Assembly: GCA_027924585.1 (NCBI GenBank)
Contig: BSBM01001719.1
Location: 13,163,001 to 13,227,000 of the forward strand
Origin: Larix kaempferi
Lineage: Eukaryota > Streptophyta > Pinopsida > Pinales > Pinaceae
Direction: 5' to 3'
DNA length: 64,000 bases
In this document: positions 23,201 through 35,481 of the stretch, one piece after another
Numbering within the stretch: position 1 is the first letter of the stretch
How the letters are laid out: every line of letters begins with the position of its first letter
The notes under the pieces: model-generated
Seen by the model: only the letters and a program-made list of their open reading frames with translations
What the model was told of the DNA's origin: nothing
Databases searched by the model: none
Made by a program: the position numbers and the translations under genes

Positions 23201-24752
23201 TGTATTTCGCATAGTTTACAAACCTGGTTTGTTATATAGTTCTACACACAATATAAGATATTTTGGATATAAACTTTGTTTATTATTTATTAAGTACGAT
23301 CAATATTCGAATGATTTACTAGTAGATAATAACTTTGTATATATTATGTCTATAAACTATGCATATATTCTATCTATAATCCTACAAGCATCGATTATAA
23401 TACTAAGGTTTATATTTGAGTTCTGTTTGCAAACTAAATTTCAACTTATGAGAAAAGTAGAAAATGCATAGCTAGATGCTTCAGTTTACATTCTGCAGAA
23501 ACCTTAAATAAATCTGCTATTTGTTTTATAAAAGACAAGCATAAAAATCTGTATATATATTTAAATTGACAACATGTACTGATGAGGGTAGAAAACCTGG
23601 AAATAATATAATATGTAGTATGGATATTCCGTGATGCAAGAGTGGTATCTCATAAAATACTTATTTTATTTGAAGTATAAACCTTTCTACTATTTTCAGA
23701 TCATATCCTTTAAGTTAATTAAACACTTTCTGTACTAGAGTACATCGTCTATGACGAAAGGAAAAATACAGGAAGATATTTTATTCATTCATCTATATCA
23801 TCTTATTCATTCATCGAATCTATAGAAAACTAATTTATTTGATAAAAAAATAGTCATTAAATAGCTAATTGATATCCTAGAAAATATAGGAAAACTGTGG
23901 TAACATATCAAATAGTTTTTCAAAATAATTTAACAGTTCAGAAAAAGAAATGAAGTATAACATGTAGAACCTGATAACTTGATAGGGTGGACAAACACCC
24001 AAAGAGCCTGTTCCTCTCAACCTTCTCCAGAAGAAGCAGCCAAATCACTTGCTCCCTTGGATCCCCGAACTTGTTTACTGAACCACTAGGAAGAAGTCTC
24101 TGTGTAGAAGCATGGTAGTCAGGTTGTATTTCAGCAATCAATGGAGACTTGCATCCACACTTCACATATGTACTTCCACAATCAATAGAGACCTGCATAC
24201 ATATCCAAAACCTTTGCACTTAGCAGGAACACTCTACACTCAACAGAAATAAGACAGTCTTACTCTACAACTCAAAAGATAGCTTCCCCTCATCGAATCT
24301 CTTGTGTGCAATTCCCAGCAAAACCACAAGGTAAATTTTCTCGTCAGAAAAAGTGTGAGCCTCTGCTCAAATTGGATGGCTTATAAAATATGCCTAGGTC
24401 TTTTGGTGGTTAGTTTTCAATAAATGAGCCATAAGCTCCAGTTCCACATTCTAGGGAACTTGACCACAAAATAAAGGAGTTGTCCCATAACAACAACTAC
24501 TTACTGATTTCAGATGCTGCCACTTGTCCATTGCCTTCTACCCCAGATTCCATTCCTCCTAGTGGTTTAGTAAACACTCTTTCAACAGTCTCTTTGGGTG
24601 AGTGTCTCCTATTTTATTTTATTAAATTAAATAATAATATTATTCATTTACAATCATCCTTGACCACTTGGTCAAATATAAAACTTTACAATAAAAGTTA
24701 AGGTAATGTTTTTTCCACAAACATAAAATGTCTCAAGTATTGGGTATGTTAC
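20278..24752 (-). mobile_element. Probable long 3' LTR of the chromodomain Gypsy element
   Basis: The segment starts TGTAACATTCC and ends GGGTATGTTACA, giving an 8-bp TGTAACAT/ATGTTACA terminal inverted repeat. It directly adjoins a purine-rich tract (minus strand AAGTGGGAGTG) next to the Gypsy coding end, where the 3' LTR must lie. About 4.5 kb is long for an LTR but within the known plant range. The partner LTR lies right of the window, so the left boundary rests on the terminal repeat and on its abrupt junction inside another repeat. No genes are supported inside. Repeated phrases such as GTTGGTTACAACCAGAGTT (about 21576 and 21652) are internal duplications. Confidence 0.5.
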
Positions 24753-24775
24753 AAACACTCCCACTTAAGCTCAAC
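24753..24775 (-). other. Polypurine tract next to the Gypsy 3' LTR
   Basis: On the minus strand this reads CTTAAGTGGGAGTGTT immediately before TGTAACATACCC. A purine-rich run at this place primes plus-strand DNA synthesis in LTR retrotransposons. It follows the final coding residues DVELKWECL of the Gypsy frame. Confidence 0.6.
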
Positions 24776-26103
24776 ATCGTCCTCGATGTTGCTTATTCTT
24801 CATCAGAGTCTCCCTGGAACAGAATTGGATATGTTGTCCGCATATTACTTTCCAATTCCCAGGTAGATTCATTTGGGCTAAGGTGCTTATATTGCACCTT
24901 TACCTACCCTATGGTGCGATTCCAGAGCATAATTTCCCTCCCGTCGAGGATACAGTCCGGTTCCACCTGAAAATATCCTTCGGGCTCCACCTGTATGTCA
25001 GTCCAATTTAGCACATGAGTAGCATCATGCACATACTTTTTCAAGACAAAAATATGGAAAATATTATGTATTCTCAAATTAGATGGTAAAGCCAACTGAT
25101 ATGCAACTGGTCCGATTCTTGATAGAATTTCGAATGGTCCACAATACCTAGGTGCTAGTTTAGCACAACTCTCAAGCTTAAAAGATTTTTTCTTGGGTTT
25201 TACCTTAACAAAAACATGGTCTCCTACCTGAAATCCCTTTTCAGTTTGTTTTAGATCTGCATAACTTTTTTGTCTGTCATGTGCAATTTTTAAATTGCCT
25301 TGTACCTATTTCACGGTTAGGTCCATTTCTTTTAACAAATCTGGTCCTAATATCAATATGTCAATAGGACTACTCCAAGAAATAGGAGTATTGCATTTCC
25401 TATCATACAGAATCTCAAATGGACTAATAAGTCTAGCAGAAGCTTGATAGTGATTATTGTAAGCAAATTCAACTAAATGTAAATAGTTTTCCCATTTAGT
25501 TGGCTGGTCTTTTACATACATTCTTAACATGTCTTCTAAAATCTGATTCACCATTTCAGTTTGTCCGTCTGTTTGTGGGTGAAAATATGTATTGAAATTT
25601 AACTTAGTATCTAAACCTTTAAACAATGCTGTCCAAAAATTTCCAGTGTACTTAGAATCTCGATCAGAAATTATTACCTTAGGAATTCCGTGTAAACAAA
25701 AGATTTGCTTCATAAACACATCAACAATGTTAGCAGCTTTACAAGTAGATTTAACAAGAATAAAATGAGCTGCTTTACTAAGTTTATCCACAACTACCAT
25801 TATTGAGTCATTCTGTTTTTGATTTCTAGGTAAACTAGTTATAAAATCAACACTTATAATTTCCCACTTCCACTCCGAAATTGGCAATGGCTGTAATAGG
25901 CCAGCTGGGTGTTGATGCTCATCTTTAATTTGCTGACATTCAAAGCACCTAGCTATGTATTCAACCACTTCATTTTTCATGTTTCGCCAAAAGTAATCAT
26001 TTCTTAACATAGTTATCATTTTCTGATAACCAGGGTGTCTTGAATAAAGACTTTTATGAATTTCATCTAAAATCAACAACTTAACTTTTGACACATTAGG
26101 CAC
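24776..26103 (-). pseudogene. Gypsy integrase with chromodomain (chromovirus type)
   Basis: Residues 1-265 (26103-25306) show the zinc-binding HHCC region, with histidines in HKSLYSRHPGY and cysteines in ARCFECQQ. The DDE core follows: DFITSLPRN, ISDRDSKYTGNFW and the glutamate in DGQTEMVNQ. A stop at about 25306 interrupts the frame; reading resumes as [13 protein letters not shown], then [20 protein letters not shown] at about 25030-25095. It then runs into a chromodomain-like stretch ([19 protein letters not shown], then HLSPNESTWE). The enzyme joins element DNA to the chromosome; the chromodomain is thought to steer it to certain chromatin. Stops make this copy inactive. The C-terminal chromodomain identifies the chromovirus branch. 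Confidence 0.9.
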
Positions 26104-26193
26104 ATAAAGTTTGTTCTTATATGTTATTAATCCTTTTTCATTAATGTTGTAATATGTTATTAAATTTTCAGATAAATTTTCAGCAACTTTTTC

Positions 26194-26691
26194 TCATAAT
26201 TTTTGATAATTTTCATCTTCCTTAGTTCCTTCTTCGAGCTGATCCTCTAGATCTGTTTTATAAGTACTGATTGCTACCACAAAATTTAATTTAGTGTTTG
26301 TGCTTAAGGAATCACCAACTTTATTTTCTTTACCCTTAATGTGTTGAATCTCGAAATCGTATTCGCTAAGGAAAGCTAACCACCTAGCTTGCCTTGCATT
26401 TAGATTTGTTTGATCCAACAAGTATTTTAAACCTTTATTATCTGTCATTAATGAAAATTTCCTTCCAATCAAGTGATGGCGCCACATCTTTAAGGCATGT
26501 ATCATGACTGCCAACTCTAGATCGTAGGTTGCGTAGTTCTTTTTGTGAATTTTTAACTTCCTTGACTCGTATGCTATTACATGACCTTCTTGAGTTAAGA
26601 CCCCGCCAAGTCCATCATTGCATGCATCAGTGCATACAACAAAGTCCTTATTTGGATCTACAATTTTTAATATAGGTGCTGTCGTTAACAA
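26194..26691 (-). pseudogene. Gypsy RNase H
   Basis: This Gypsy-type RNase H domain shows VCTDACNDGLGGVLTQEGHV near the start, the central YDLELAVMIHALKMWRHHL, then MTDNKGLKYL and RQARWLAFLSEYDFEIQHIK. It degrades the RNA strand of the RNA-DNA hybrid. It directly follows RT in the normal pol order, but sits in a separate frame after interruptions near 26692-26835. The catalytic acidic residues in TDAC, LELA and TDNK are all visible. Confidence 0.9.
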
Positions 26692-26835
26692 TTATTTTAA
26701 TTTCTTAAAACTCTCTTCACACTTTTGATCCCAGATGAATTTCTTTCATTTTTTCTGCAAAGAAGTCATGGGATTCGCAATTCTGGAGAATCCTTCAATA
26801 AATTTTCTGTAGTAACCTGTGATTCCCATAAATGA

Positions 26836-27568
26836 TCATACATAAGTTACGTCTTTAGGGACATGCCATTCATTAATTGCTCTTATTTTATTTGGATCGA
26901 CTGTGATCCCATCTTTAGATATTACGTGACCTAAGTACTGTATTTTATCTTTATAAAAGTCACATTTACTGAATTTAACATAAAGTTGGTGTTCTCTTAA
27001 AACTTGCAGAATTATCCTTAAGTGTTCATCGTGTTCTTCTTTAGTCTTAGAATAAATTAAGATGTCATCAATGAAAACAATGACAAACTTATCTAGATAC
27101 TTATTTAGAACATTATTCATTAGACACATGAAGACTGCTGGAGCGTTAGTTAGCCCAAAAGACATAACTATGAATTCGTAATGCTCATAACAGGTCCTGA
27201 AAGCAGTTTTAAAAATGTCTTCATCTTTTATCCTGACTTGATGGTATCCAAACCTCAAGTCTATTTTAGAAAATATCGTTGCTCTGCATACTTTATCAAA
27301 TAGATCATCTAAGCGGATGCTCATAACGAGTCCTGAAAGCAGTTTTAAAAATGTCTTCGTCTTTTATCCTGACTTGATGGTATCCATACCTCAAGTCTAT
27401 TTTAGAAAATATCGTTGCTCCGCATACTTTATCAAATAGATCATCTATGCGGGGAAAATGATATCGATTTTTAATAGTCATTTTATTTAGTTGACGGTAG
27501 TCTATGCATAAACGCAAGGTACCATTCTTCTTTTTAACAAAGATAATCGATGCTCCCCAAGGAGACAC
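26836..27568 (-). pseudogene. Gypsy reverse transcriptase, broken by a tandem duplication
   Basis: The N-terminal part (27568-27317) has [20 protein letters not shown] and [11 protein letters not shown]. The second frame (27324-26836) repeats [20 protein letters not shown] and continues with [18 protein letters not shown], the catalytic FIDDILIYS and [11 protein letters not shown]. The repeated part comes from a 136-bp tandem duplication, which is not a multiple of three and so shifts the frame. All core RT motifs exist but cannot be read as one protein. It lies between protease and RNase H in the standard order. Confidence 0.93.
27181..27452. repeat. 136-bp tandem duplication inside Gypsy RT
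   Basis: 27181-27316 and 27317-27452 both start ATGCTCATAAC and run through CTTTATCAAATAGATCATCT(A). They differ by about six substitutions, so the duplication is not brand new. Its length causes a frameshift in RT. Confidence 0.93.
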
Positions 27569-27758
27569 ACTAGGCCTTATGTAATTTTTATAAATTAGTT
27601 CTTTTAACTGTGATTTCAGTTCATTAAGTTCCAGAATGTTCTTCTGTAAGGAGCCTTTGAGTTCGGTACCGCACTCGGTACTAACTCAATGGTGAAATCT
27701 AGTTCCCTTTTCAAAGGTAGTCCTGGAATTTGTTCCAGGAATACATCAGAAAAATCCT

Positions 27759-28113
27759 TTAGAGTTGGTATGCCTTCCAGTTTAACTTATCTTTCTCAGT
27801 TGTATGTTCGTCATTAATTACATTTACAACAAACATTTTACACCCTTTCCTTACAACCTTTTTCACTTGTAAAGCAGAAATTTGCCTAACAAAAGTTTTT
27901 CTAGGAATCCCTTTTACTGTTTCAGTTTCTTCTTCATTATTTAAACAAGTAAAATACTTTTCAAAACAGTTCAACACTACTCTATGCTTTTCAAGCCAGT
28001 CCATGCCTATTAATACATCATAAGACCCTAAAGGTAAAATATTCAATTTAACTTGCGTCTTTAACTGACTCATAAGCAAATCACAACTTTTAAAAAATTT
28101 CTACAACTTTTAT
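27759..28113 (-). pseudogene. Gypsy protease C-terminal part, 3' half of the split gene
   Basis: The frame contains LNILPLGSYDVLIGMDWLEK, the conserved C-terminal protease segment (ILPL...YDVILGMDWL type), then a linker toward RT. Just upstream on the minus strand is a T-rich frameshift at about 28090, then the CACTA element's TTT target duplication. The matching N-terminal half, with the active-site-like ILIDPGAILSYIS, ends at 63268 on the other side of the CACTA element. The two halves read continuously across the TTT except for that frameshift. Confidence 0.9.
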
Positions 28114-28116
28114 TTT

Positions 28117-28170
28117 CACTACAATGAACCCAAAATCCGATGACATTCGACGAAAATGACCGTGTCGTCG
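28117..28170 (+). repeat. CACTA left terminal inverted repeat
   Basis: Starts CACTACAATGAACCCAAAAT and continues CCGATGACATTCGACGAAAATG. Compared with the inverted right end, the CACTA, ACCCAAAATCCGATG and CGAAAATG blocks match, with small insertions or deletions between them. Transposase cuts at such ends. Confidence 0.92.
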
Positions 28171-28174
28171 GATT

Positions 28175-28490
28175 TCACCTTCAAAATTACGAAATTTGAT
28201 GATTTTTTTAAAGTTGAGAGAAGTACCCGTCGGATATCTGACGGCTCTTGGATATCCGACAAGGCCCCTAACATAGTGACCAATGTCGTTGGATATCCGA
28301 CCTAATATTAAGCTAGCGGGTGTTGGATATTCAACGATATATTATGGTCCTAGTCGTTGGCTATCCGACGACAACCGATACCCGAGACTGTCGAATATCC
28401 GACAACATATGATGCCCTAACATGTTAGATATCCGACATCTACTCTCCAATGATAACTAAGTTCAAGAGGTCGGATATCCGATGGATTGT
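28175..28490. repeat. Left subterminal palindrome array
   Basis: At least eight copies of a motif close to GTCGGATATCCGAC or its half, in variants such as CGTTGGATATCCGAC, GTCGAATATCCGACA and GTTAGATATCCGACA, are spaced roughly 30-50 bp apart. In En/Spm-type elements, short subterminal repeats are bound by TNPA to bring the ends together. That role here is by analogy. The same motif fills 62655-63235 at the other end. Confidence 0.85.
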
Positions 28491-28504
28491 TAAATTTTAA
28501 AACC

Positions 28505-28512
28505 TATAAATT
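28505..28512 (+). promoter_or_regulatory. TATA-like box of the CACTA transposase transcript
   Basis: TATAAATT lies directly downstream of the subterminal array and about 185 bp upstream of the ATG at 28692. An acceptor-like GTGATTTCAG at about 28620-28629 suggests a 5' leader intron. The position matches the promoter of other CACTA elements, but the call rests on motif and place only. Confidence 0.4.
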
Positions 28513-28691
28513 TTGAAACATTCCGACATAATTGCTATACAAGCGATGGTTTGTGGAAGTTTTTTATTCGGCGGACTGTTTTTCGGTGGACTGTTTTTCA
28601 TTATTTCCATTGTTTTTGTGATTTCAGCGAGGGAAGTGCGGAGCTTGATTTTCTAAGATCGATAATCTTCATTTAAGCTCTTTACGATAAA

Positions 28692-28903
28692 ATGTCAACT
28701 AGTAATATTCCTGATCCAGATGAACAAAATCGACAATTGTTTGCTGGATTATGGAAGGAGTTGAAAGAAGGGGTGATTAGAAATGTTATTGTCCATGTAG
28801 TCAATACAGGGGCTTTAAGAGGAGAAGAATTTTGATCAAAACAACCACAAAACATTGTAGGGAACATGGACACGTTGAGGGGGGACATGAATATCATCCA
28901 TTT
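28692..28903 (+). pseudogene. First exon-like segment of a CACTA gene
   Basis: ATG opens MSTSNIPDPDEQNRQLFAGL and continues to GALRGEEF, then a TGA at about 28833. The same frame continues past the stop (SKQPQNIVGNMDTLRGDMNI) to a good donor, TTTGTAAGTT, at 28904. This looks like an exon with one point stop. It may be the N-terminal part of the transposase transcript or of a separate small gene. No domain is recognised. Confidence 0.45.
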
Positions 28904-29758
28904 GTAAGTTTTGCATTATATATGTTTTTATTTTGATTTCTTTTGTAAATGTATGTATTATTTTAAGATTTCTTATATTAATTTTTATCTATTGATCATG
29001 GTTTCAATAGATGGGATACTAACATGGACAATAAATATTATTTTAATATTTAATATTTATTATAATAATTTTTTCTTGTGTGCATGTTGAATCTAGGGTA
29101 TAGTAAAAATAACAATAATAGAAATAATAGAAATAACGACTATATTGGCATGTTGTTTCTCTTCTATTTTTTCTATAGAAACCGTAGCATCGTTTATCTT
29201 ACCTTAGTGGACAGTATGGGAAATTTTGAGTTAAATTTTAGTAGCTTTGCTCAGTAATTGAGTCAATTTTTATATCTTTTGGATTGTTTGGATGCACCTA
29301 TTTGACTAACAGTACAATTGGTCGTTGTTCTTTTCATCCCTAAAGTAGCGACTAGACCCTTCTTGTTTCCCCATTTTATCTAACTGTAGAGACCATTCAT
29401 GAAAAGAGTCATTTTTTATCTTGTTATTTTTGTTTTTCTTGTATTTTTCTCTTCTTGTTTGTATTACACTCAAAGGTAATAATAAAGAGTAGTTGATTGA
29501 TCTATTTGATTGATTGCATGTTTTGTTTACCAAGAAAAATCAGAGCACCTCGCTTCCCTAAATGAAAAAATAAAACATGAGCATTACAGTACTGATTGCA
29601 TTGTTCATTATATAATATTCTCTATTAACCATACAAAATTTGTTTCATTTTAAATGCATCACAAAAATGTTTTCATTTTGCATTTGAAATTTTTAAATTT
29701 TTTGTTTTAATTTCTTATCTTAACTTTTATCTATTGGTGGTTTCATGTAATTTTAAAG
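28904..29758. other. Intron-like stretch before the TNPD body
   Basis: Very AT-rich, bounded by a donor at 28904 and an acceptor TTTTAAAG at 29758. No exon, RNA gene or motif is supported inside. Confidence 0.45.
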
Positions 29759-32700
29759 GAAAGACATCATACGGCATATTGTCCGAAGGAAGTGCTTCCA
29801 GAAAAGTACCGGAGGAATATGGAGCTATGGATAATGGAGAACAAGTTAATGATCATATTGAAGAAGATGATCATACTGATAACAGAGTTGAAGATGATGT
29901 TACAAATACTTTGATCTATGATTCATTTATTGTTAGAATGGATGATGATGATGATTATGATGAAAATGATAATCATTTTGATGATATTCATGATATACCT
30001 CTTCTTGAGAAGGCATACGAACCCCTTTATGAGGGCTCCAAGACAAATCTTCTCTTTGTTATATTGTTGATAACGAACTTGAAGTTTATGAATGGTCTTT
30101 CAAACATATCAGTCACACGGATGTTAAGGTATGTAATATATTCCATCACATAATATATATGATCGTCTAATAATTTTATTTTTAATTCATAAGTCAAATT
30201 AATACGGATGAAATGTGTTTCATTAATATTATTTCTATATTATATTAACTAGATTTTTATTTTAACTTGTTGTAACATGATAGGTGAATATTTGTTACCA
30301 CCGTCAAATATTTTACCTCACACATATCGAGATTTATCTGCCATCATGAAATAAATTAGAATGCAGTATGAAGCAATTCATGCATGCCCCGATGACCATG
30401 TTCTATATTATAATCAACATGAATTTGCAATAGAATGTCCTGAATGTCATATCAGTAGATATCGAATAGATCAAGTAACAAAAAAGGTGTCTCGCAAGGT
30501 TCTACGTTATATTCCCATTATTCCACGTTTGCAACGATTGTTCAGGTGCAAAAACATAGCGCAGTTTATGGATTACCATGCACGGAACAGAAGTCAAGAT
30601 GACATTAGTCGGATGCCTGCAGATGGGTCTGCATTTAGAGATATGGAGAAAAAATGGCCTCACTTTAAAGAAGAACCTCGTAATCTTAGGATTTCTTTGG
30701 CAGCAGATGGTGTCAATCCATTTGTAGAGATGAGATCTGTTTACTCGGTGTGGCCTATTTTTGTTATCAACAATAACATTCCTCTATGGTTGACAATAAA
30801 GAGGGAGCACATAATGTTGTCGATAATTGGTCCAGGTATATTGTGTCTACAGTTTTTTTTTAATGTAGTGGTATCTCATTTGTCGTTTTTTGTCGCATAA
30901 TGTCATATATATATTTAATGTTCTTCTATTGTGCAATTTGGTTTATATATCTAAATCTCATAATTATATTTTTTATACGTTCAAATCAATCAGGTAAGTA
31001 CCAAGTCAAAGATATGAGTGTATATATCGAACCTCTTATTGACGAGCTACTAAAGTTATGGAATGGCATCACTATGTATGACGTATCTAGACCAATACGA
31101 CAAAGGCAATTTCAATTCCATGCAATGCTTGTATGGACAATACATGATGCCCCCGGGTTAACCCATTTTTGCGGTATGTAATTATAAGTTCCACTTTATT
31201 TACATTTAATTTTATATTGAACTAGTTAATATTACTACGCACGCATGTTTTTCAAAATAATCCAGTCAATTTGTATATAATTATAATTGACATATATATT
31301 CCATCTCTTTATTTAGGTCTCCCGACAAAGAGAAAATTTGCATGTCCAGTTTGTGGTCCTAAGATCAAATCTCGTCGTTCAAAAATATTAGGAAATGAGG
31401 TGTTTGATGAATATAGGCACTTCCTCTCTAAGAATCACATGTATCGAACTATCGAAAAACATCTGTTCAATGGCAAGAAAGAGACTGCATTAAAACTGCA
31501 GAGAATGACACCTCACCTATGGAAGTTGCAATATAATAGAAATCGTCAAGGTACGTATGAATCATCGTATATGAAATGTTATATTGTATTTTTTTTTATT
31601 GTGTGTTGTTTACTATAATTGACATTGATTTATGTAATTTCTTTATAAACTACGATTCATGATTGTCGTTCATATGATCATGAAGGCATTAATGGGCTTC
31701 CATGAGGAATGAAAAGTTATCCTAGACAGTTTAGTAAGTTTCCCTACTATGAGCACCTACAAATTGCTCATCTATTTGATACAATGCATATCGGAAAGAA
31801 TGTGACTGAAACATTATGGCGAATATTGGATGGAAGAAGTGAGAAAGAAAAAATTGTCAAAATTTGCAAAGACATTCAAGATAGCAACCATGCAATGAAA
31901 GACGTCATTCAATTTCATAGCAACGGAGAGAAAATTAATATAAACTCACTTCCATGGATGTTAACGGATTAGCAAAGTAATGTTGTAAAATAAGTCATGC
32001 AAAAAATTAAATTTCCCACCGGATTTTGTGCGAACATGAAGAATATCATAACAAAGAAAGGTGATTTCGCGGGGGTGAAAACGCACGATTGACATGTCTT
32101 CATGAAAGTAATTATTATGGTATGCATTTAATTTAATTGTTTTCTATTCCAGTGAATATGGTTGGTATTTTTGTTTGTCTACTCTTTGTTGAAAAAATGA
32201 AATGATTTGTATATTGTTACAGTATGTTCTACCTCTCTCTATCCCAGACAACTTAGACAACAATGTCAAACAAATAATATATAATCTCGGGAAATACATG
32301 AGGTAAGTGGTGATTTTTTCCATGCTCTTAGTGTTTGTTTAATTCAACATAGAACTTATATTTGTTTTTTGTTCTCTAATTCATGTTATGTAATATAATG
32401 TTTTTTTCCTTTAAATATCTCTTGATTGGGTTGTCATGTCATTTGTAGATGGTTGTCATCTAAAGAATTCCATAAAGAAGACATAAAGTATTGGAGGATA
32501 GAAATTCCTCATCTAATGTGTGAAATGCGGAAGCACCTACCTTCGGCATTTTTCAATGGACATGAACACTACCTCATACACCAAGTTGAGGAGATTGAAT
32601 TTGGTGGACCTGCACACTCAAGGTCCATGTGGATGGTTGAGAGGCACTTGAAATTTATGAAGGGTTTGGTCAGACAACAAGCATATGCTAAGGGTTCTAT

Positions 32701-34100
32701 GATGGAGGGATATATGGTATACCAAAACATGTTGTATAGTAGTGAATATCTTCCTATATTAGAGTTAAAGCTCAATTTACGTCGCATTTGTGATCCAGAC
32801 TCCAATGAAGATTTTGAAGGGCAGTACACGAAGGGGAAAGGTAGATTGAGGAAGGTGAAAGGTAATATAACACATTTGACTGTTGATTTTTATGTATATA
32901 TATCATACATATTCTATTTTTATATTCAATATTTTGCATCAATTTAGAGTGTAATAATATACTTTCATGTTAAGTGACTATACATTTGTATTGAATTTTA
33001 TTTTATTGTCATCAAACAATTGGTCGAGAATGGGATGCAATTCATTTATACATCGCAAACAATATTGGCTGGATGAAGGTATGGATTGAATGATGTGAAC
33101 AATCTGGTCATGGAATATCATGGGAAGGTGTGGCTTCATTGGTTAAAGCTGCACATCGCAATGGAGTTACCAATGTAACACAAAGGGAAATCAATTTAGC
33201 AAAAGGTTTAAAAGATAAGCAAGTAAGCATATTAATTAACCACACTATTTATTTTTCTGTAAAAAATATTGTCGTTGTACATGCTAATTTTTTTCCTTGT
33301 ATGGCATTATAAACATGCACTAGTTAATCATAAATATTGGATCATTATGTAATCTTTTCCTGTATGCCTTGTTGTAGGTAAAACACCATAAGTCTATGTG
33401 GTGCAATGGCTGTAGATATCGCATCAAAAAGTTGGATGAAACGAAGAAAACATCAGATTGTGGGATATCTGCAGTCTTTGAGGTGACCAATGTTTCTTCT
33501 AGAAGTGACAAACATCCAGAACTCTCTGAAAATCGATACTATGGGTATATGGAAGACATTCTTCAGTGTGACTTTAACTCCTTCAAGGTATTTATGTTCG
33601 TTGTCAAATGGTACAGGTGTCGATTGAATCAACGTGATCTCGATAAAACAATTATTGAACATGATAATGGATTTACCATGGTAAATACAAGGTTGTTTGA
33701 GCCAGGAACGAAGCCCTATGTTCTTCCAACCCAATGTGAACATGTATTTTACTTTGAGGTTCCAGGTAGAGCGGGTTGGTCATTTGCTGTGAGACACGAT
33801 CCAAGGGGAAGGCCGGTAAAGTATAACGTAGATGAAGACGTTCTCGAAGAAGAAGACATCGTTGAAGATGATCATGATCAACATGAGTTAGATGATCATG
33901 TTCCAGAAGAAGATGTCGAAGAATTTCTTGAATCAGATGATGTATCAGAAAATGTCCATGAAGATGATATCGACGATGACATGATGATCGTAACTGACAT
34001 CGACGACGATGATGATATGGCCAATCCTTACAATGTTGAATCTGGATCATTGGATTATACAGATGATGACTCGGATGGAGAAGATGATGAAGTCCATTGA
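29759..34100 (+). pseudogene. TNPD-type CACTA transposase (Transposase_21 family), multi-exon, degraded
   Basis: Exons inferred from splice sites are 29759-30128, 30284-30835, 30994-31173, 31317-31550, 31686-32107, 32223-32302, 32449-about 32861, about 33020-33232 and 33378-34100. The order matches plant TNPD: N-terminal PLYEGSKTNLLFVILLITNL, YEAIHACPDDHVLY with CPECHISRYR, SLAADGVNPF, WTIHDAPGLTHFCG, KFACPVCGP, then HLFDTMHIGKNV, GGPAHSRSMWMVERHLKFMK and the C-terminal region from CNGCRYRIKKLDE to an acidic Asp/Glu tail. TNPD catalyses excision and insertion. In-frame stops occur at 30352, 31703, 31970 and 32090 (the last inside the usual HDWHV motif), so the copy cannot make the full protein. 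Exon edges are approximate. Confidence 0.9.
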
Positions 34101-34310
34101 AGTGTATGAGGTATGCACTAATATATCTACTCTATATATTTTGATTTAATTTTGCGATAGAAATATTGAATTTTTTTTCCAGTACGTATAATAAATTAAC
34201 TGTTTCTTAGTGAGTTTCCATTTTCCTGTATGTTATAATTAGAAACATTGCTTGTTATAGAGTATGACAAAAAAACACATTTAATTTTTTTGTACATAGA
34301 TATTTTTGTC

Positions 34311-34432
34311 GGGTTATGGGGAATTGAGAGTGATGTGAGGGGGGGGAGGGGCCATAAGAGCTTTCACCTTCACATGGTTGGCCCTGTTTAGTAGAGAATA
34401 TTAAATTATTCTTGAAACAGAGAGAAGCTTAG
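34311..34432 (+). repeat. 120-bp block downstream of TNPD, copy 1
   Basis: Closely matches 56408-56526: TATGGGGAATT(G/A)AGAGTG, a G-run, GGGGCCATAAGAGCTT, GGTTGGCCCT and ATTAAATTATTCT in the same order. It lies about 210 bp after the TNPD stop. The other copy lies about 315 bp after the TNPA-like stop. Confidence 0.88.
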
Positions 34433-34476
34433 TAAGGAAATGCACAATTATCATGCTAACCCAAATGGTGTCGGAT

Positions 34477-34694
34477 TCATCATCATCATCATCTTCATAT
34501 TCATCATCATCATCTTCATCATCATCATCATTATCATCATCATCATCATCGTCATCCTCATCCTCATCCTCATCATCATAATTATCATCATAATCATCAT
34601 CATCATCATTATCATCATCACCATCACCATCATCATCATCATCATCATCATCATCATAATCATCATCATCATCTTCATCATCATCATCATCATT
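34477..34694. repeat. (CAT)n microsatellite 1
   Basis: About 218 bp of nearly pure TCA/CAT triplets with scattered TTC, CTC and ATA variants. Long poly-Met and poly-Ile frames across it are artefacts of the triplet repeat. Confidence 0.95.
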
Positions 34695-34773
34695 TCTTCA
34701 TTTCTACCATCGAGGATAATCTATTTTCCCAAGTTGTTTCCAAGTTGTTTCTCATCAAAAGTTTTTTCATGGG

Positions 34774-35312
34774 GTTAGCGCTGATTTTTTTTTAATATGT
34801 GCTGGCTTGTATTGAAATTTGGCATGGTTAGACTAGATGCATGCATTGACGTTGTGGGAGGGTTTTCGAACTCAAACATGATTGACACTAACCATTGGAG
34901 CATCAAAAACCCTACCTATAGATTAATTAGTGTGCTACATGGGGCCAACGTTGAATTTTTTTAAATATGTGCTAGCTTGGACTGAAATTTGGCATGCTTA
35001 GACTAGACGCATGCATTGACGGTGTGGGAGGGTTTCCGGACTCAAACATGATTGACACTAACCATTGGAGCATAAAAAATGTTACTTATAGATTAATTAA
35101 TGTGCTACATGGGGCCAACGTTGATATTTTTTAAATATGTGCTAGCTTGGACTGAAATTTGGCATGGTTAGACTAGACGCATGCATTAACGGAGGGTTTC
35201 CAGACTCAAACATGATTGACACTAACCATTGGAGCATAAAAAACCCTACCTATAGATTAATTAATGTGCTACATGGGGCCAACATTGAATTGTTTTAAAT
35301 ACATGCTGGGGC
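34774..35312 (+). repeat. 170-bp tandem repeat, three copies plus a fragment
   Basis: AATATGTGCT marks the units at 34794, 34964 and 35134 (period 170), with a truncated fourth at 35298. Each carries TGAAATTTGGCATG, GCATGCATT, AACATGATTGACACTAACCA and TGTGCTACATGGGGCCAACG. The third copy lacks a few bases. The array is sandwiched between two CAT microsatellites. Not coding. Confidence 0.93.
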
Positions 35313-35440
35313 CATCGTCATCTTCATCGTCGTCGTTACCCTCTTCCTCATCAACATATTCATCATCATCATCTTCTTCATCATTATCATCATCATCGTC
35401 ATCACCGTTTTTATCATCATCATCGATCATCATCATCATC

Positions 35441-35481
<41 letters not shown>

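Noticed and set aside
30352-32092. Alternative genetic code or recoding of in-frame stops in the TNPD gene
   Set aside because: Stops of all three kinds occur, some in place of conserved residues (HD-stop-HV for HDWHV). Ordinary decay explains them.
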